DNA of 64,000 nucleotides, taken from NCBI GenBank assembly GCA_031276865.1, contig JAISMF010000023.1:1-64000 (forward strand), written 5' to 3'. This DNA comes from Deltaproteobacteria bacterium (lineage in GTDB: Bacteria > Desulfobacterota > Desulfarculia > Adiutricales > Adiutricaceae). Made by a program: the position numbers and the translations under genes. The notes beneath the pieces were generated by a model that made no database searches, had not been told where the DNA came from, and saw only the letters and a program-made list of their open reading frames with translations. Positions 18,158-27,239 of this stretch are shown here, one piece after another (positions within the stretch are counted from its first letter, which is position 1; each line of letters starts with the position of its first letter).

Positions 18158-19453
18158 CTACAGGCACAGATCCACTTCTTTCAGGCCGCCTGGCGAGGCT
18201 TTCCAGCCCAGGTAGAGCTCGTCTAGGTCGTAACCCTTGGCCACCGCCAGAGCGCCGTTTTCATTTTTGAAATAGGTGTTGGTCGTGACGCCCTGATGCC
18301 CCTTCCTCATCAAAATAGGCTCCATATCGGAATCCCCGAACCAGTATCCGTCAAGCGACCCTCCCGAGATGGGGCCAGCCGTGGGGGATCCGACGAAATC
18401 GTCCCTCCCCTCGTAGTATGTTTTCGAGAAATCGGAGCCGATGTTCCAGCCGCAAAAGACGCCGTCTCCGGCAGACACATTGGGGGCCACGTTGGAGTTC
18501 AGATAGCCGACGAAATCCAGCGCGGCTTTCTTGCCGTTCTCCTTGGAGACGATGGCGATGGCTTTGGCGAAGGCCTGGCCGGGGGAAGAGCGAAAGTCGG
18601 AAAGCAGCGCCTCGGCCGCGCCATGGTTTTCGAGCCGTTCCTCCAGATATTCGGCGGCGCCCAGCGCCGCCTCCTCGGGCAGATGAAAATTTCCAGCGCG
18701 GGCCTCGCCCACCCCCTCGAAACATAGGCGGTAGAACCCGTCCCGCTGGACGGGTCCGGAAGGGGAGCCGGAGGCCGCCCGCGGCTCTTCTTTCTGGTTT
18801 TCCCCCGGGACGCCGCGGATCCATTCCAAAGCGTCGTTGAAAAACTTGAGGCCGGAGTCGGACGCCTCTTCGCCAGGCGACGCTCCTTTGTGGAAGAAGG
18901 CGTTTAGAAAGGCGGAAAGACCGGCCGCGGCTAAGGTCTCGGAATTGGAAAGCGTCCCCTCTTCGACTTCCAAGCCGAGGTTGAAACTTTCGGCGAGCTT
19001 GGCGATTTTGGATTCGAGGAGCTGGTCGGCTGGGTTTTTAGCTAAAAGTTCCCGGGCGAACAAGCCGACGGCCTCGGCCAGGCCCTCCTCGCTCCCGTCG
19101 GCGTCGAGGATGGCGTTTTGGAACTTTTCCCGCGCTCCGGCTCCGAAATCCTTCTCCACCAGAGCCGCCGCCTGTTCGAAAGCGGCGGCCAGCCGTCCGG
19201 CCAATCGGGGATCGCCCGTTTTCGACCCCTTGAGCCGCTCCGCGATCGTGCTTTCGAAGGAGGCGGATTTTTGGCCTCCATGGTCCGCGGTTTCGCTTCG
19301 GGCCGCGACGGCGGCGGCGGGGTTGGCGTTGGCGGCGGGGATTTCATCCGGCTTTCGCCCGGCCACCCTGAGCCCTCCCGAAACGCCGTGGTCGCCTCCC
19401 GAACCCTTCGGGAGGCGCGTGAAGATCGAGGTGGCGCTCCAGCGCGTGATCAC
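18158..19453 (-). CDS. Hypothetical protein, family not recognised
   Basis: 431 residues from a GTG at 19453, supported by AAGGAG about eight bases upstream. There is no signal peptide or membrane helix. The first 60 residues are Ala/Gly/Ser-rich and look disordered. Residues 60-200 are helical and acidic (repeated LAAAFEQAAALVEKDF-type segments, with a DADGSEEG loop). The C-terminal ~100 residues are Gly/Tyr/Trp-rich and globular-looking (GWNIGSDFSKTYYEGRDDF; DGYWFGDSDMEP). The modular layout, a disordered start plus a compact tail, is seen in secreted or structural proteins, but no family match was made. Confidence 0.6.
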   Translation of the reverse strand: MITRWSATSIFTRLPKGSGGDHGVSGGLRVAGRKPDEIPAANANPAAAVAARSETADHGGQKSASFESTIAERLKGSKTGDPRLAGRLAAAFEQAAALVEKDFGAGAREKFQNAILDADGSEEGLAEAVGLFARELLAKNPADQLLESKIAKLAESFNLGLEVEEGTLSNSETLAAAGLSAFLNAFFHKGASPGEEASDSGLKFFNDALEWIRGVPGENQKEEPRAASGSPSGPVQRDGFYRLCFEGVGEARAGNFHLPEEAALGAAEYLEERLENHGAAEALLSDFRSSPGQAFAKAIAIVSKENGKKAALDFVGYLNSNVAPNVSAGDGVFCGWNIGSDFSKTYYEGRDDFVGSPTAGPISGGSLDGYWFGDSDMEPILMRKGHQGVTTNTYFKNENGALAVAKGYDLDELYLGWKASPGGLKEVDLCL

Positions 19454-19882
19454 GGTCCGGCTCCTTGGCTTTCGGTCCCGGTTTTTCCCGGGGGCGAAGA
19501 AAGACCCCTCCCTCCGGCGGAGGAAGGGACGTCGTCCTCTTCACTTATCGGCGAGGATGGGTTGTTTCTTCAATAAAAGGGCCGGGCCTTGGGGCCGGGC
19601 GCCGCGAAACGCCCTCCGTCGAGGCGGACGCCGCCAATTCCCGCGGCGCGGCCCGGGGTGCCGAAGCTCGTCAACGCCGGGAGTCGGCATGCAGCGTCAA
19701 GCTGGATATTTGTCAATAAACAACCTTTACGGCGAGGGGCGCGGACGCCCGCTTTCCGGGCGGTCCTGTGCTTGGAATAGATTTTTAACGGACGGCATGT
19801 TTTATTGTTTTATATATTTTATACTAATATAGTTTTTATTAATATAAAATATTATTTTTTTGATTCCACGTCAGTTCGTTCA
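19454..19882. other. Spacer between two minus-strand genes
   Basis: Holds the ribosome-binding site of the 18158 gene (19460-19466) and, at 19800-19865, an AT-rich block just past the Sel1 gene stop. No supported gene. Confidence 0.4.
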
Positions 19883-21052
19883 TTATTCCGCGGCTTGTCG
19901 CTCCATGGTTTCCACGGCGGCGGCGAAACCTTGTTCGGCGGCGAGATTGAACCATTTTTTCGCTTCCCCAAGGTCTTTGGCCACTCCAAGTCCGTTTTGG
20001 TAAATAACGCCGAGACTATGCTGGGCGTCGGCCAAGCCCTGGTCGGCGGCCGCTGAAAACCATTCTTTCGCTTTCGCGTAGTCTCGAGTCAGCACGACTC
20101 CGTTGAGACGCATCGTTCCTATGGCGTGTTGAGCTTGGGGGTAACCGTTTTCAGCCGCCTTTAAAGTCCACCCGAGGGCCTCTTCTTTGTTTTGATCCAC
20201 GCCGTGACCGATATGGTACATCATTCCCAGAAGATATTGAGCCTGAGGCAACCCGTGTTCGGCCGCCAAGCGGTTCCATTTAACGGCTTCCTCCAAATCC
20301 TTCTCTATTCCGACGCCGTTGAAATACAGGAATCCGAGACAAAATTCGGCTAGAGGCTCCCCCTGTTCGGCCGCTTTCCCATACCACGCGACGGCTTCGA
20401 CCATGTCTTTAACCACGCCGTCTCCTTCGGCGTATTTACTACCGAGCGCGTAACTGGCTCCGGAATGACCCTGTTCGGCCGCTTTCCTATACCATTTCAG
20501 GGCCGCGGGCATGTCTTTAGCCACGCCGTCTCCTTCGGCGTATTTGCGCCCGAGCGCGTAACTGGCTCCGGAGTGGCCTTGTTCGGCCGCTTTCCTATAC
20601 CATTCGAGGGCTTCGCCTTGATCTTTCGCGACTCCTTCTCCCAAGTCGAGTTTGCGCCCCAGGATGTAGCGCGATTCCATATGACCTTGTTCGGCCGCCA
20701 AGGCGTGCCACTTGACGGCTTCAATTTCGTCTTTCACGACGCCTGGCGCGCCGTTTCCGTAGAGAAGCCCGAGAGCGTGCCGAGCGTGGGATATCCCCCG
20801 CTCGGCCGCCAGGCGGAACCATTTGACGGCTTCCTCGTTATTTTGATCCGCTCCGTCTCCCAATAGAAAACAATAGCCGAGATTGTATTGGGCCAGCGCC
20901 AAGCCCTGTTCAGCCGCCAGACGATACCAGCGGACGGCTTCGGCTTTATCCTGGATTACGCCTTCTCCTTTGTAATACATGGCTCCGAGATGATTTTGAG
21001 CGTCGGCGTAGCCCCGTTCCGCCTTTTGGCGGATTAACTTAGTGTCTGCCAT
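19883..21052 (-). CDS. Sel1-repeat (SLR) protein
   Basis: 389 residues composed almost wholly of about ten 36-residue Sel1-like repeats (consensus AEQGxAxAQYxLGxxYxxGxGVxKDxxEAxKWYRKA). There is no signal peptide. Sel1 proteins are alpha-solenoid scaffolds mediating protein interactions; many bacterial ones act in signalling or host contact, but the partner here is unknown. Repeats 5 and 6 are nearly identical at the DNA level (about 20400-20620), which points to a recent duplication. The start is ATG with a distant GGAG. Confidence 0.92.
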   Translation of the reverse strand: MADTKLIRQKAERGYADAQNHLGAMYYKGEGVIQDKAEAVRWYRLAAEQGLALAQYNLGYCFLLGDGADQNNEEAVKWFRLAAERGISHARHALGLLYGNGAPGVVKDEIEAVKWHALAAEQGHMESRYILGRKLDLGEGVAKDQGEALEWYRKAAEQGHSGASYALGRKYAEGDGVAKDMPAALKWYRKAAEQGHSGASYALGSKYAEGDGVVKDMVEAVAWYGKAAEQGEPLAEFCLGFLYFNGVGIEKDLEEAVKWNRLAAEHGLPQAQYLLGMMYHIGHGVDQNKEEALGWTLKAAENGYPQAQHAIGTMRLNGVVLTRDYAKAKEWFSAAADQGLADAQHSLGVIYQNGLGVAKDLGEAKKWFNLAAEQGFAAAVETMERQAAE

Positions 21053-21349
21053 TTTTTTCTTACCCGCTCCTTCTACGCCGTTTAAAGCGATTGGATTCGA
21101 CTGAGGCCTTGCGGAAACCTCAACGTTTTTTCGATATCTGAAATCGGCCGCTCCATGTTTTAAACGTTTCGCGGTTTTGAACGTTTCGCGGCCGCGCCGA
21201 CTTCTTTTCCACGCTCTTTTTCGCGCGCCGGTTTTTTATCCGCCGGACGATTAAAACGTTTCCGCCCGGAAAACCCTTTCCGGACGAGGCTTAGGATGGC
21301 GGTTTTCAGCCTAGCGCCGCCCTTCCCTTCCGGGCGTCCGGCTTGGGAC
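21053..21349. other. Spacer between Sel1 gene and glycosylation operon
   Basis: GC-rich with repeated TTTCGCGG motifs (21165-21200). No gene or terminator is clear. It contains the downstream end of the glycosyltransferase operon. Confidence 0.35.
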
Positions 21350-22741
21350 TTAGACGGCGGAGCGCAAAAGCTCCCTCGCGCGGTCGAAAAAGTCGTTTCG
21401 AGACGATCCTTCCTTCACGCCCTTTCCGGCCACGAAGCGCAGCTGGGGGATTATCCTTTCTTCCCGAATCTCTCTTTTTGGGCCGGGGTATTTTTTCAGC
21501 TCTTCCCGGAAGGCCCCTTTTTCCAAGGCGGGGTATTTGAGGACGGTATCCAGGGCGGCCTCCTTAATCACCAGGGCCGCGAGGGTCTCCTCGGAGAGGG
21601 CCCGGGGGAGGGGGGGGGCGGGGACGAGGGAAAAGCCCCTGGGGGAGAGGGCGCCCTTCCAGGTTTCAAACAGCGCCCCCCCCGAAGGAGCGATTTCTTC
21701 GCTCTTTTCCCCTCCGATCCCGTCTCCCAGGAGTTCGGTTACGAGCGCGGCCGTCAATTCGGCCGGGGGAAGGGCCCGGCAGGCGGGTCTCGCGCAGCCC
21801 TTGTTCTCGACGCAGGGGCCGCAGGGGGAAAGCCCCTGGACAAGGGAGACGCCCTCCCGGTAGGGGGCCGTCTCGTGGCCCAGGGCCGGGCCGAAAAACA
21901 GGGAAAGCTGGGGGACCTCCAGCGCCGCCGCCAAATGGGCGACCCCGGTGTCCGCCGCGATTAAAAGGGAGCATCTTTTTAAGAGGCGGGAAAGCCGCGC
22001 GAGGTCCGTTTCGCCGCAGAGGTTCAAGATCCGGGCCCCGGGGGAGGCCTCCCGGTGGAGTTTCGCGAATTTAAGGCCCAGGGCCCTTTCCGGGCGGGTG
22101 CCGATAAGAAGGATTTTCAGATCCCTTCCGCGCTCCGCCCGAAGGAGGGCCGCGGAGGCGAGTTCCGCCGGGTGGCGCCTTAAGCGGTGGCCGGCGCCGA
22201 GGTGGAGGGCCACGACCGGATCCGGTCCCTGGAGGAAGTCCTCCGTTTCCCTGGCTTCGAATCTTTCGTCCCCGTCGCCCTCTTCGGGAAGCCCGGGGGC
22301 CTTAAGCTTGGTCGGGGCGCCTTCCCCCAGGGAGCGCCAGAGGTCGACCAAGTTGAAGCGCCCCAGGCGGCGGTTCAGGGTCATGACCGCGAGGGCGAGT
22401 TTCTGCGCCGCCGGGATGAAGGTTTCGTCCTTTTCCCGCCTGGGGCCGATGACTCTTTTGGGTTTCAGGCGGAAGATCAAATCCAGCGCCTCCGGACTCA
22501 GGCTCGGATTCACCAGAATATCCGCCCCCCGCAGTCTTTTGTCCGGGGCCTCCCCGCTCTTCTCCGGAGCCGGCACCGCCTGCCAGGCGGGAAAAAAGAG
22601 GGAAAGGGCGGATTCCACCGCCCTTTCCCGAAAGCAGAGGAAAAACTCGCAGTCCGGGCGCTCCTTTTCCAGGGCGCTTAAAAGGGGCGTCAGCTGGATG
22701 AAGTCCCCGAGCTTTTGGAGAGAGGCCGCGACCAGGCGCAT
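21350..22741 (-). CDS. Glycosyltransferase family 9 (heptosyltransferase-like)
   Basis: 463 residues. The N-terminal Rossmann domain opens with LVAASLQKLGDFIQLTPLL, the GT9 donor-side motif. The C-terminal domain has ALHLGAGHRLRRHPAEL, LLIGTRPERAL, and LIAADTGVAHLAAALEVPQLSLFFGP, which is the GT9 signature. A Cys-rich patch (CGPCVENKGCARPAC) follows and is common in this family. A C-terminal extension of ~120 residues has no recognised domain. Family members add heptose or related sugars from an ADP/nucleotide donor to LPS core or glycoproteins. The ATG follows the preceding stop at once and uses GGAGG inside the upstream gene, so it is coupled. It is the last gene of the operon. Confidence 0.88.
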   Translation of the reverse strand: MRLVAASLQKLGDFIQLTPLLSALEKERPDCEFFLCFRERAVESALSLFFPAWQAVPAPEKSGEAPDKRLRGADILVNPSLSPEALDLIFRLKPKRVIGPRREKDETFIPAAQKLALAVMTLNRRLGRFNLVDLWRSLGEGAPTKLKAPGLPEEGDGDERFEARETEDFLQGPDPVVALHLGAGHRLRRHPAELASAALLRAERGRDLKILLIGTRPERALGLKFAKLHREASPGARILNLCGETDLARLSRLLKRCSLLIAADTGVAHLAAALEVPQLSLFFGPALGHETAPYREGVSLVQGLSPCGPCVENKGCARPACRALPPAELTAALVTELLGDGIGGEKSEEIAPSGGALFETWKGALSPRGFSLVPAPPLPRALSEETLAALVIKEAALDTVLKYPALEKGAFREELKKYPGPKREIREERIIPQLRFVAGKGVKEGSSRNDFFDRARELLRSAV

Positions 22742-22742
22742 C

Positions 22743-24710
22743 TTAAGCCTCCAGGCTTTTTTCCACGAGCAGAGGCAGGCGGTGGCGGTAGAGGTGCCGG
22801 GAGAGGATCAGATCCCGGGCCTTTCGGGCGATCTTTTCCCGGGCCGCGTCCCGGGCCAGGTAGAATCTCACCAACTCGGAGAGCTCCTCCGGGTTTTCGT
22901 AGGTCACCAGGTTTACGCCCTCCTGGAAGAATTTGAACAGCTGCCTTTTCCGGTCGGTGATTAAAAAAGCCCCCGCGGCCGGAACGTCGAAGACCCTCTG
23001 GTTCATGCCGCCCTTCATCTGGGCGCTGGTGACGTTCAAATTGATTTTCGTCCCCCGGTAAAAGTCGCAAAGCTCGTGATAATAGTCGATCCCCCCCCTG
23101 ACCCGCGCTCGGGGGAGGAGCTTTTTCCAGGCGGAATCTCCGGCCACGTGGAGGATGGAGGGATTTACGGATCCCAACGCTTCCAGACGCCTTATTCTCG
23201 AGGCCCGCCAGGTGACCAAAGCCGAGAGGGCGTTGAACTCCCCGGCCCCGAGCGCCCGAAACTCTCGGACCCCTCGTAAAATCCCGTCCGGCTTGAGACT
23301 CGTCGGGTCCCGTAAAAAGATTTCCGCCAGGCGGTCGATCTCTTTTAAACGGCTTTCATCGAGTCCGGAAAGGGCCAAATATTTTTTGGTCGCGCTCTCC
23401 AAACTGTCGCCCACGAAGGCCGCCTCCCTAAAATACGCCACCGGCGCGCCACCCGCCTTGAAGAAGGCCTCCTCCGTCGCCAGGGGGAGGTGGTGGACGC
23501 TTTTGAAGCCCAGATCCTTTAGGGATTGGACGTGATCCTCGTCCCAGGAGAAGGCGGAAAGACCGGGGTGGGGGTTCAAGGCCGCGCCTTCTAAAATGTA
23601 GGAGGGCGAGTCCACGAACCAGGAGGCGGCCGGAATTCCGAGCCTTTTCAAGACGGAGGCGAGCAGGCCTTCGCCGTCGAAGCCCAGATGGTTCACGGTG
23701 ATTAAAAGATCCGGCCGAAATTCCCCGATTTTTTTTAAAAGCCTCTTGTAGTCCTGGTCCCGATCCTTTTGGCGGTCCCGGAAATCCTCGATCTCCCAGC
23801 ACTCCTTGGGGTAGCCGAGCTTTTCCGCGCAAACCCTCAGCTCGGGGTCCAGATAGTAGCCGCTTTGAAAAAACAGAAGCCTCCTCTTTTTCAAGCCCCG
23901 ATTGATCTTCGCGAAACCCGCCCCCCGCCGGGGGAGATAGAGCGCGGGAAAAAGCCTTAAAGCGTAGGGTTTCACCAAGGCCTCCCCCGCAAAGGCTTGG
24001 TTTTCCGGATCTTGTCCCAAGCCGAGGATCTTCAAGCCCGGGAAATTCAATATCTCCTGGAAGCGGGCCCAAAAGGCGGCGGCGAGGATGGCCAGGGAGG
24101 GCTCGCGGACCCTTAACTCCGAAATGGCGAGGCCCCGGGCCTGGCTTTCCCGTAAAAGGGCCTCCAAGTGCCATCCGAGTCCGAAACCCACGACGAGTCC
24201 GGGGGGGGAGGCGCCCTGGCCGCGGAAGAAGCCCCGGACCAGGGCCTCGTCCTCCCGGCGGGGGTCCCGGCTCATGAGGCGGATCTTCGCGCCGAAAGAG
24301 GCCCCCTCCTTGAAAACGAAGAGGTTCGGCTCTCCCCCCTCCGCTTCCAAAACGACCCGGGTTAAAGGGTTTTCGGCGGCGGGGCCGGAGCCCTCCCTCT
24401 CCGACCCCGTTTCCGGGACTTTAAGGGAGTCGTCCCGGGCCTCCGTGAAAAGAAGGGCGGATCCCAAAAGGGATACCTCCGTCTTTTCCAGGATGTCTTT
24501 TTTCAGCTCCGGATCGTTTAAAGATTGGAGGTTTAAATAGAGATGGGAGGAAATCCCCGTCGCCGCCTCCAGGTGCCGCGCGTCCTCTTTGGTCAAATCC
24601 GAAAGCCGCGCCGGCCCGAAGGAGGACTCCTTCGGGCCGGGTGCGCTATTTTCGGGCGGAGGGCCTTCCCGGCGGGCGGAAAAGGCGGGGCTTTCAGACG
24701 GGGCGCTCAA
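22743..24710 (-). CDS. CgeB-type glycosyltransferase with an N-terminal Maf-like domain
   Basis: 655 residues. Residues ~100-260 contain a pocket motif LVVGFGLGWHLEALLRE, which also appears in the Maf protein encoded upstream in this operon (FGLGLGWHIRRIKELF). The C-terminal half is a CgeB/DUF3880 glycosyltransferase: LITVNHLGFDGEG, ASWFVDSPSYIL, FSWDEDH, and a glyco_trans_1_2 end with NLNVTSAQMKGGMNQRVFDV and AAGAFLITDRK. The likely role is glycan transfer to flagellin or another surface protein. The start codon is TTG at 24710 with GGAGCGAG upstream, overlapping the previous gene by 17 bp. Confidence 0.8.
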   Translation of the reverse strand: MSAPSESPAFSARREGPPPENSAPGPKESSFGPARLSDLTKEDARHLEAATGISSHLYLNLQSLNDPELKKDILEKTEVSLLGSALLFTEARDDSLKVPETGSEREGSGPAAENPLTRVVLEAEGGEPNLFVFKEGASFGAKIRLMSRDPRREDEALVRGFFRGQGASPPGLVVGFGLGWHLEALLRESQARGLAISELRVREPSLAILAAAFWARFQEILNFPGLKILGLGQDPENQAFAGEALVKPYALRLFPALYLPRRGAGFAKINRGLKKRRLLFFQSGYYLDPELRVCAEKLGYPKECWEIEDFRDRQKDRDQDYKRLLKKIGEFRPDLLITVNHLGFDGEGLLASVLKRLGIPAASWFVDSPSYILEGAALNPHPGLSAFSWDEDHVQSLKDLGFKSVHHLPLATEEAFFKAGGAPVAYFREAAFVGDSLESATKKYLALSGLDESRLKEIDRLAEIFLRDPTSLKPDGILRGVREFRALGAGEFNALSALVTWRASRIRRLEALGSVNPSILHVAGDSAWKKLLPRARVRGGIDYYHELCDFYRGTKINLNVTSAQMKGGMNQRVFDVPAAGAFLITDRKRQLFKFFQEGVNLVTYENPEELSELVRFYLARDAAREKIARKARDLILSRHLYRHRLPLLVEKSLEA

Positions 24711-25830
24711 GGCTCGCTCCTTTTTTGGGGCTTTCCGTGAGGAAGCGCCTGGACTCTCTGGCCTTCAGCGAAAGATTGAAGACGCGCTCCCACTCGCGGG
24801 CGATCTTAGCCCAGGAGTAGCGCTCCCGGATCTTCTTTTGCGCCTCCTCCGCCAGGCGCCGGGCGCCGACCGGATCGTCTAAGAGCTTTAAGGCCCTTTC
24901 CACGTAGGCCTCCGCGTAGCGCCTGGATCCGGGACGCTCCTGGATCTTGAAGCCGTCTTGAACCACCGACTCGTTTAAGGCGTAGGCGCCGCTGGTTAAA
25001 ATGGGCGTCCCCAGGGCCTGGGCCTCCAAAGAGACGAGGCAGCTTATCTCCGGAAAGACGCAGGGGTAGACCATCAAGGCGGAGCTCTTCAGGTGGCGGT
25101 AGTAATCCTTTTTGTTCAGCGCCCCCAAGGGGACGATGGAGGGATCGGCGGAGGTCAAAAGCTCCAGGTAGTCGTAGAGATCCAAAAGGCCGGGGTCCAC
25201 GTGCTCCCGGCTTAGGGAGTAGCCGCAGAGATGGAGCTTCAAGGAGGGCCGGGCCTCTTTCAAGCGCGGCCAGATATCCTCCAGGAGGATTTTCAGGCCC
25301 CTTTCGGGCCGGGAGGCGTAGATGAGCTTGTCCGGATCCCTCGCCGCTCCGGCCGCGGCCTCGTCCATGAGCTCCAGGTTCAAACCGTTTCTGGTCACCA
25401 AGGTGCGGTCGTCCAGCTGGGGGACCCGGGTCAGGTAGTTGTCCCGGTGGAATTTGGAGAGCACGAAACAGAGGTCGATTTCATCCTGGACCGCCCGCAG
25501 TCCCTTGGGGTCGGTCAGGGTGTCGTGGTTCCAGAGCACCTTCAAGCGCGAGTTTATGGGGAGGTTGAAGAAGCCGAAAAAGCGGCTCACCACGAAGACG
25601 TCGAACTTCACCCGGGCGAGCACGGGCAGGGACTCCCGGACGGGATAGTAGCGCACGCCATGGTGGGTGGCCGGTTTTTCGCAGTTGTTCACCGCCGTCA
25701 CCTCCCAGCCCAGGTCCCGAAAGGCCCGGGTGATCTCGATGAAGGCCGTCTCCGATCCTCCCAGGGCCCTTTTCTCCAGGGCGTCCCCCTCGAAGGGGGG
25801 CCCCTCGGTGTAGAATCCTAAGCTTTTCAA
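24694..25830 (-). CDS. Glycosyltransferase family 4-type enzyme (GT-B)
   Basis: 378 residues. The N-terminal domain has RALGGSETAFIEITRAF, the loop near the acceptor site in sugar-specific GT4 proteins. The C-terminal glycos_transf_1 domain has IYASRPERGLKILLEDIWP and the EX7E-type segment (FPEISCLVSLEAQALGTPILTS). It probably uses a nucleotide sugar in the cytosol. It starts with TTG overlapping the previous stop by a few bases (GAGGGAC upstream), so it is translationally coupled to the GT2 gene before it. Confidence 0.85.
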   Translation of the reverse strand: MKSLGFYTEGPPFEGDALEKRALGGSETAFIEITRAFRDLGWEVTAVNNCEKPATHHGVRYYPVRESLPVLARVKFDVFVVSRFFGFFNLPINSRLKVLWNHDTLTDPKGLRAVQDEIDLCFVLSKFHRDNYLTRVPQLDDRTLVTRNGLNLELMDEAAAGAARDPDKLIYASRPERGLKILLEDIWPRLKEARPSLKLHLCGYSLSREHVDPGLLDLYDYLELLTSADPSIVPLGALNKKDYYRHLKSSALMVYPCVFPEISCLVSLEAQALGTPILTSGAYALNESVVQDGFKIQERPGSRRYAEAYVERALKLLDDPVGARRLAEEAQKKIRERYSWAKIAREWERVFNLSLKARESRRFLTESPKKGASLERPV

Positions 25831-27008
25831 AGTCCCTCGCCTCTTATAAGGCCCTGGTAGATGTCCCGGGCCCGGCGGTGCCCGGGGGAGAGCCTTAAGG
25901 CCTCCTCGAGGTGGAACCTGGCCTCCTCCGCCCGGCCGAAGCCGGCCGCTATCTCGGCTAGGGCCACCCGGGGCTCGGGGTTGTCCGGATTGATCTCCGC
26001 CGCCTTGGAAAAGGCCTCCCGGGCCTCCTCCTCTTTCCGCGTCGCCAGTAGGAGCCTCCCTAAAAGCTGGGCGCAGGTGAAGGTTATTTTATCCCTAGGC
26101 GCCCCCCAGCCGGAATCGGAGAGGCCCAAGGACGAGGCGAGCTTAAGCTCTTCAAGGGCCTCCCGGTCGCGTCCCAGGCGGTGGAGGGTCTTTCCCAGAA
26201 AGTAGCGCCCCAAACCGTAGCGCGGGCGCCTCTCCACCAGCTCGCCCAAGCTTTGGAGGGCCTCGCCGTCGCGGCGGAAGGCGGTCAGGATCTGGGCCTT
26301 TAAAATCATGACGTGGCTCCAGAGGGAAGGGTCCGCGTCGGGTTTCCGCGCCGCCCGGTCTAAAAACTCCAAGGCCTCGCCTTGTCTTCTCAAGTTTAAA
26401 AGCGTCCTTCCGGTTTGATAGAGGTGGTAGAAGTCTCCGGCCAGAGTCTCCGGAGCGCTTAAAAGGAGCGCCAGGTTCCTCTCCCCCTTCCTTTTCCGCT
26501 CCAAAGGATCCGCGTAGCCCCAGTGCCGCACCGTCGTCGGGACGTAACGGACCTCGAAAGAGGCGGGGTGGACGAGCTGCTCGTGGATCCTCCCTTGGAA
26601 ACAGACCCCGGGAACCCGGGGGAAGACCCTCTTTTGCCGGAGCCGGTCCCCTTGGGGGACCACCAGCTCCTCTAAAACAAAGACGCGGTTTAAGGGCGAA
26701 GCGGAAATAGTTTCTTTCAGGCGCCGGAAATCATCCGGATCGACTTGGTTGTCCGCGTCCAGCCACATGACGAAGTCGGTGGTGGCGTAGAAGAGGGCCG
26801 TGTTTCGGGCCAGAGAGAAGTCGTCGGGCCAGGGGGATTCGCGCACCGTGGCGCCCATTTCCCGGGCGATCCGCTTGGTCCCGTCCGCGGATCCCGTGTC
26901 CAAAACCACCGCCTCGTCCGCGAGGCGGATCAAGGGGCCCAAGGACAAGGGCAGGTTCCGCTCCTCGTTTTTCACTATCATGGACAAACCTAAAGTGCGT
27001 TCCCTCAT
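25827..27008 (-). CDS. Glycosyltransferase family 2 with C-terminal TPRs
   Basis: 393 residues from the ATG at 27008, chosen because GGGGAGGGA lies just upstream; the frame extends seven codons further without a signal. The GT2 domain shows LGLSMIVKNEERNLPLSL at the start, VLDTGSADGTKRIA and the DXD motif in VMWLDADNQVD. From about 215 on, TPR-like helices appear (ALEFLDRAARKPDADPSLW; ALEELKLASSLGLSD; AREAFSKAAEINPDNPEPRVALAEI). The same GT2-TPR layout is common among Desulfovibrio-type glycosylation genes. It follows the 10-bp tandem array. Confidence 0.88.
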   Translation of the reverse strand: MRERTLGLSMIVKNEERNLPLSLGPLIRLADEAVVLDTGSADGTKRIAREMGATVRESPWPDDFSLARNTALFYATTDFVMWLDADNQVDPDDFRRLKETISASPLNRVFVLEELVVPQGDRLRQKRVFPRVPGVCFQGRIHEQLVHPASFEVRYVPTTVRHWGYADPLERKRKGERNLALLLSAPETLAGDFYHLYQTGRTLLNLRRQGEALEFLDRAARKPDADPSLWSHVMILKAQILTAFRRDGEALQSLGELVERRPRYGLGRYFLGKTLHRLGRDREALEELKLASSLGLSDSGWGAPRDKITFTCAQLLGRLLLATRKEEEAREAFSKAAEINPDNPEPRVALAEIAAGFGRAEEARFHLEEALRLSPGHRRARDIYQGLIRGEGL

Positions 27009-27089
27009 CTTCCCTCCCCGGGGTTTCAAACGCGAAACCCGTTCAATTTCCCTCCGGCGGATTTCCCTCCGCCGGATTTTTTTCGGCGC

Positions 27090-27239
27090 CTCGTTAAGCC
27101 TCGTTAGGCCTCGTTAGGCCTCGTTAAGCCTCGTTAGGCCTCGTTAGGCCTCGTTAGGCCTCGTTAGGCCTCGTTAGGCCTCGTTAAGGCTCGTTGAGGC
27201 TCGTTAAGCCTCGTTGAGGCTTTTTTAGGCTTTTTTAAT
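27090..27239. repeat. 10-bp tandem repeat (CCTCGTTAGG) inside the glycosylation operon
   Basis: About 13 head-to-tail copies of CCTCGTTAGG/CCTCGTTAAG, decaying at the right end to GCTCGTTGAG and GCTTTTTTAG. It fills the gap between the Maf gene and the GT2 gene and reaches a few bases into the last codons of the Maf gene. The minus-strand transcript would carry it as CCTAACGAGG units. Copy number is likely variable by slippage. Confidence 0.92.

Noticed and set aside
27090-27239. 10-bp repeats as a CRISPR or iteron origin
   Set aside because: There are no spacers, and the array lies inside an operon; a slippage array is the simpler reading.
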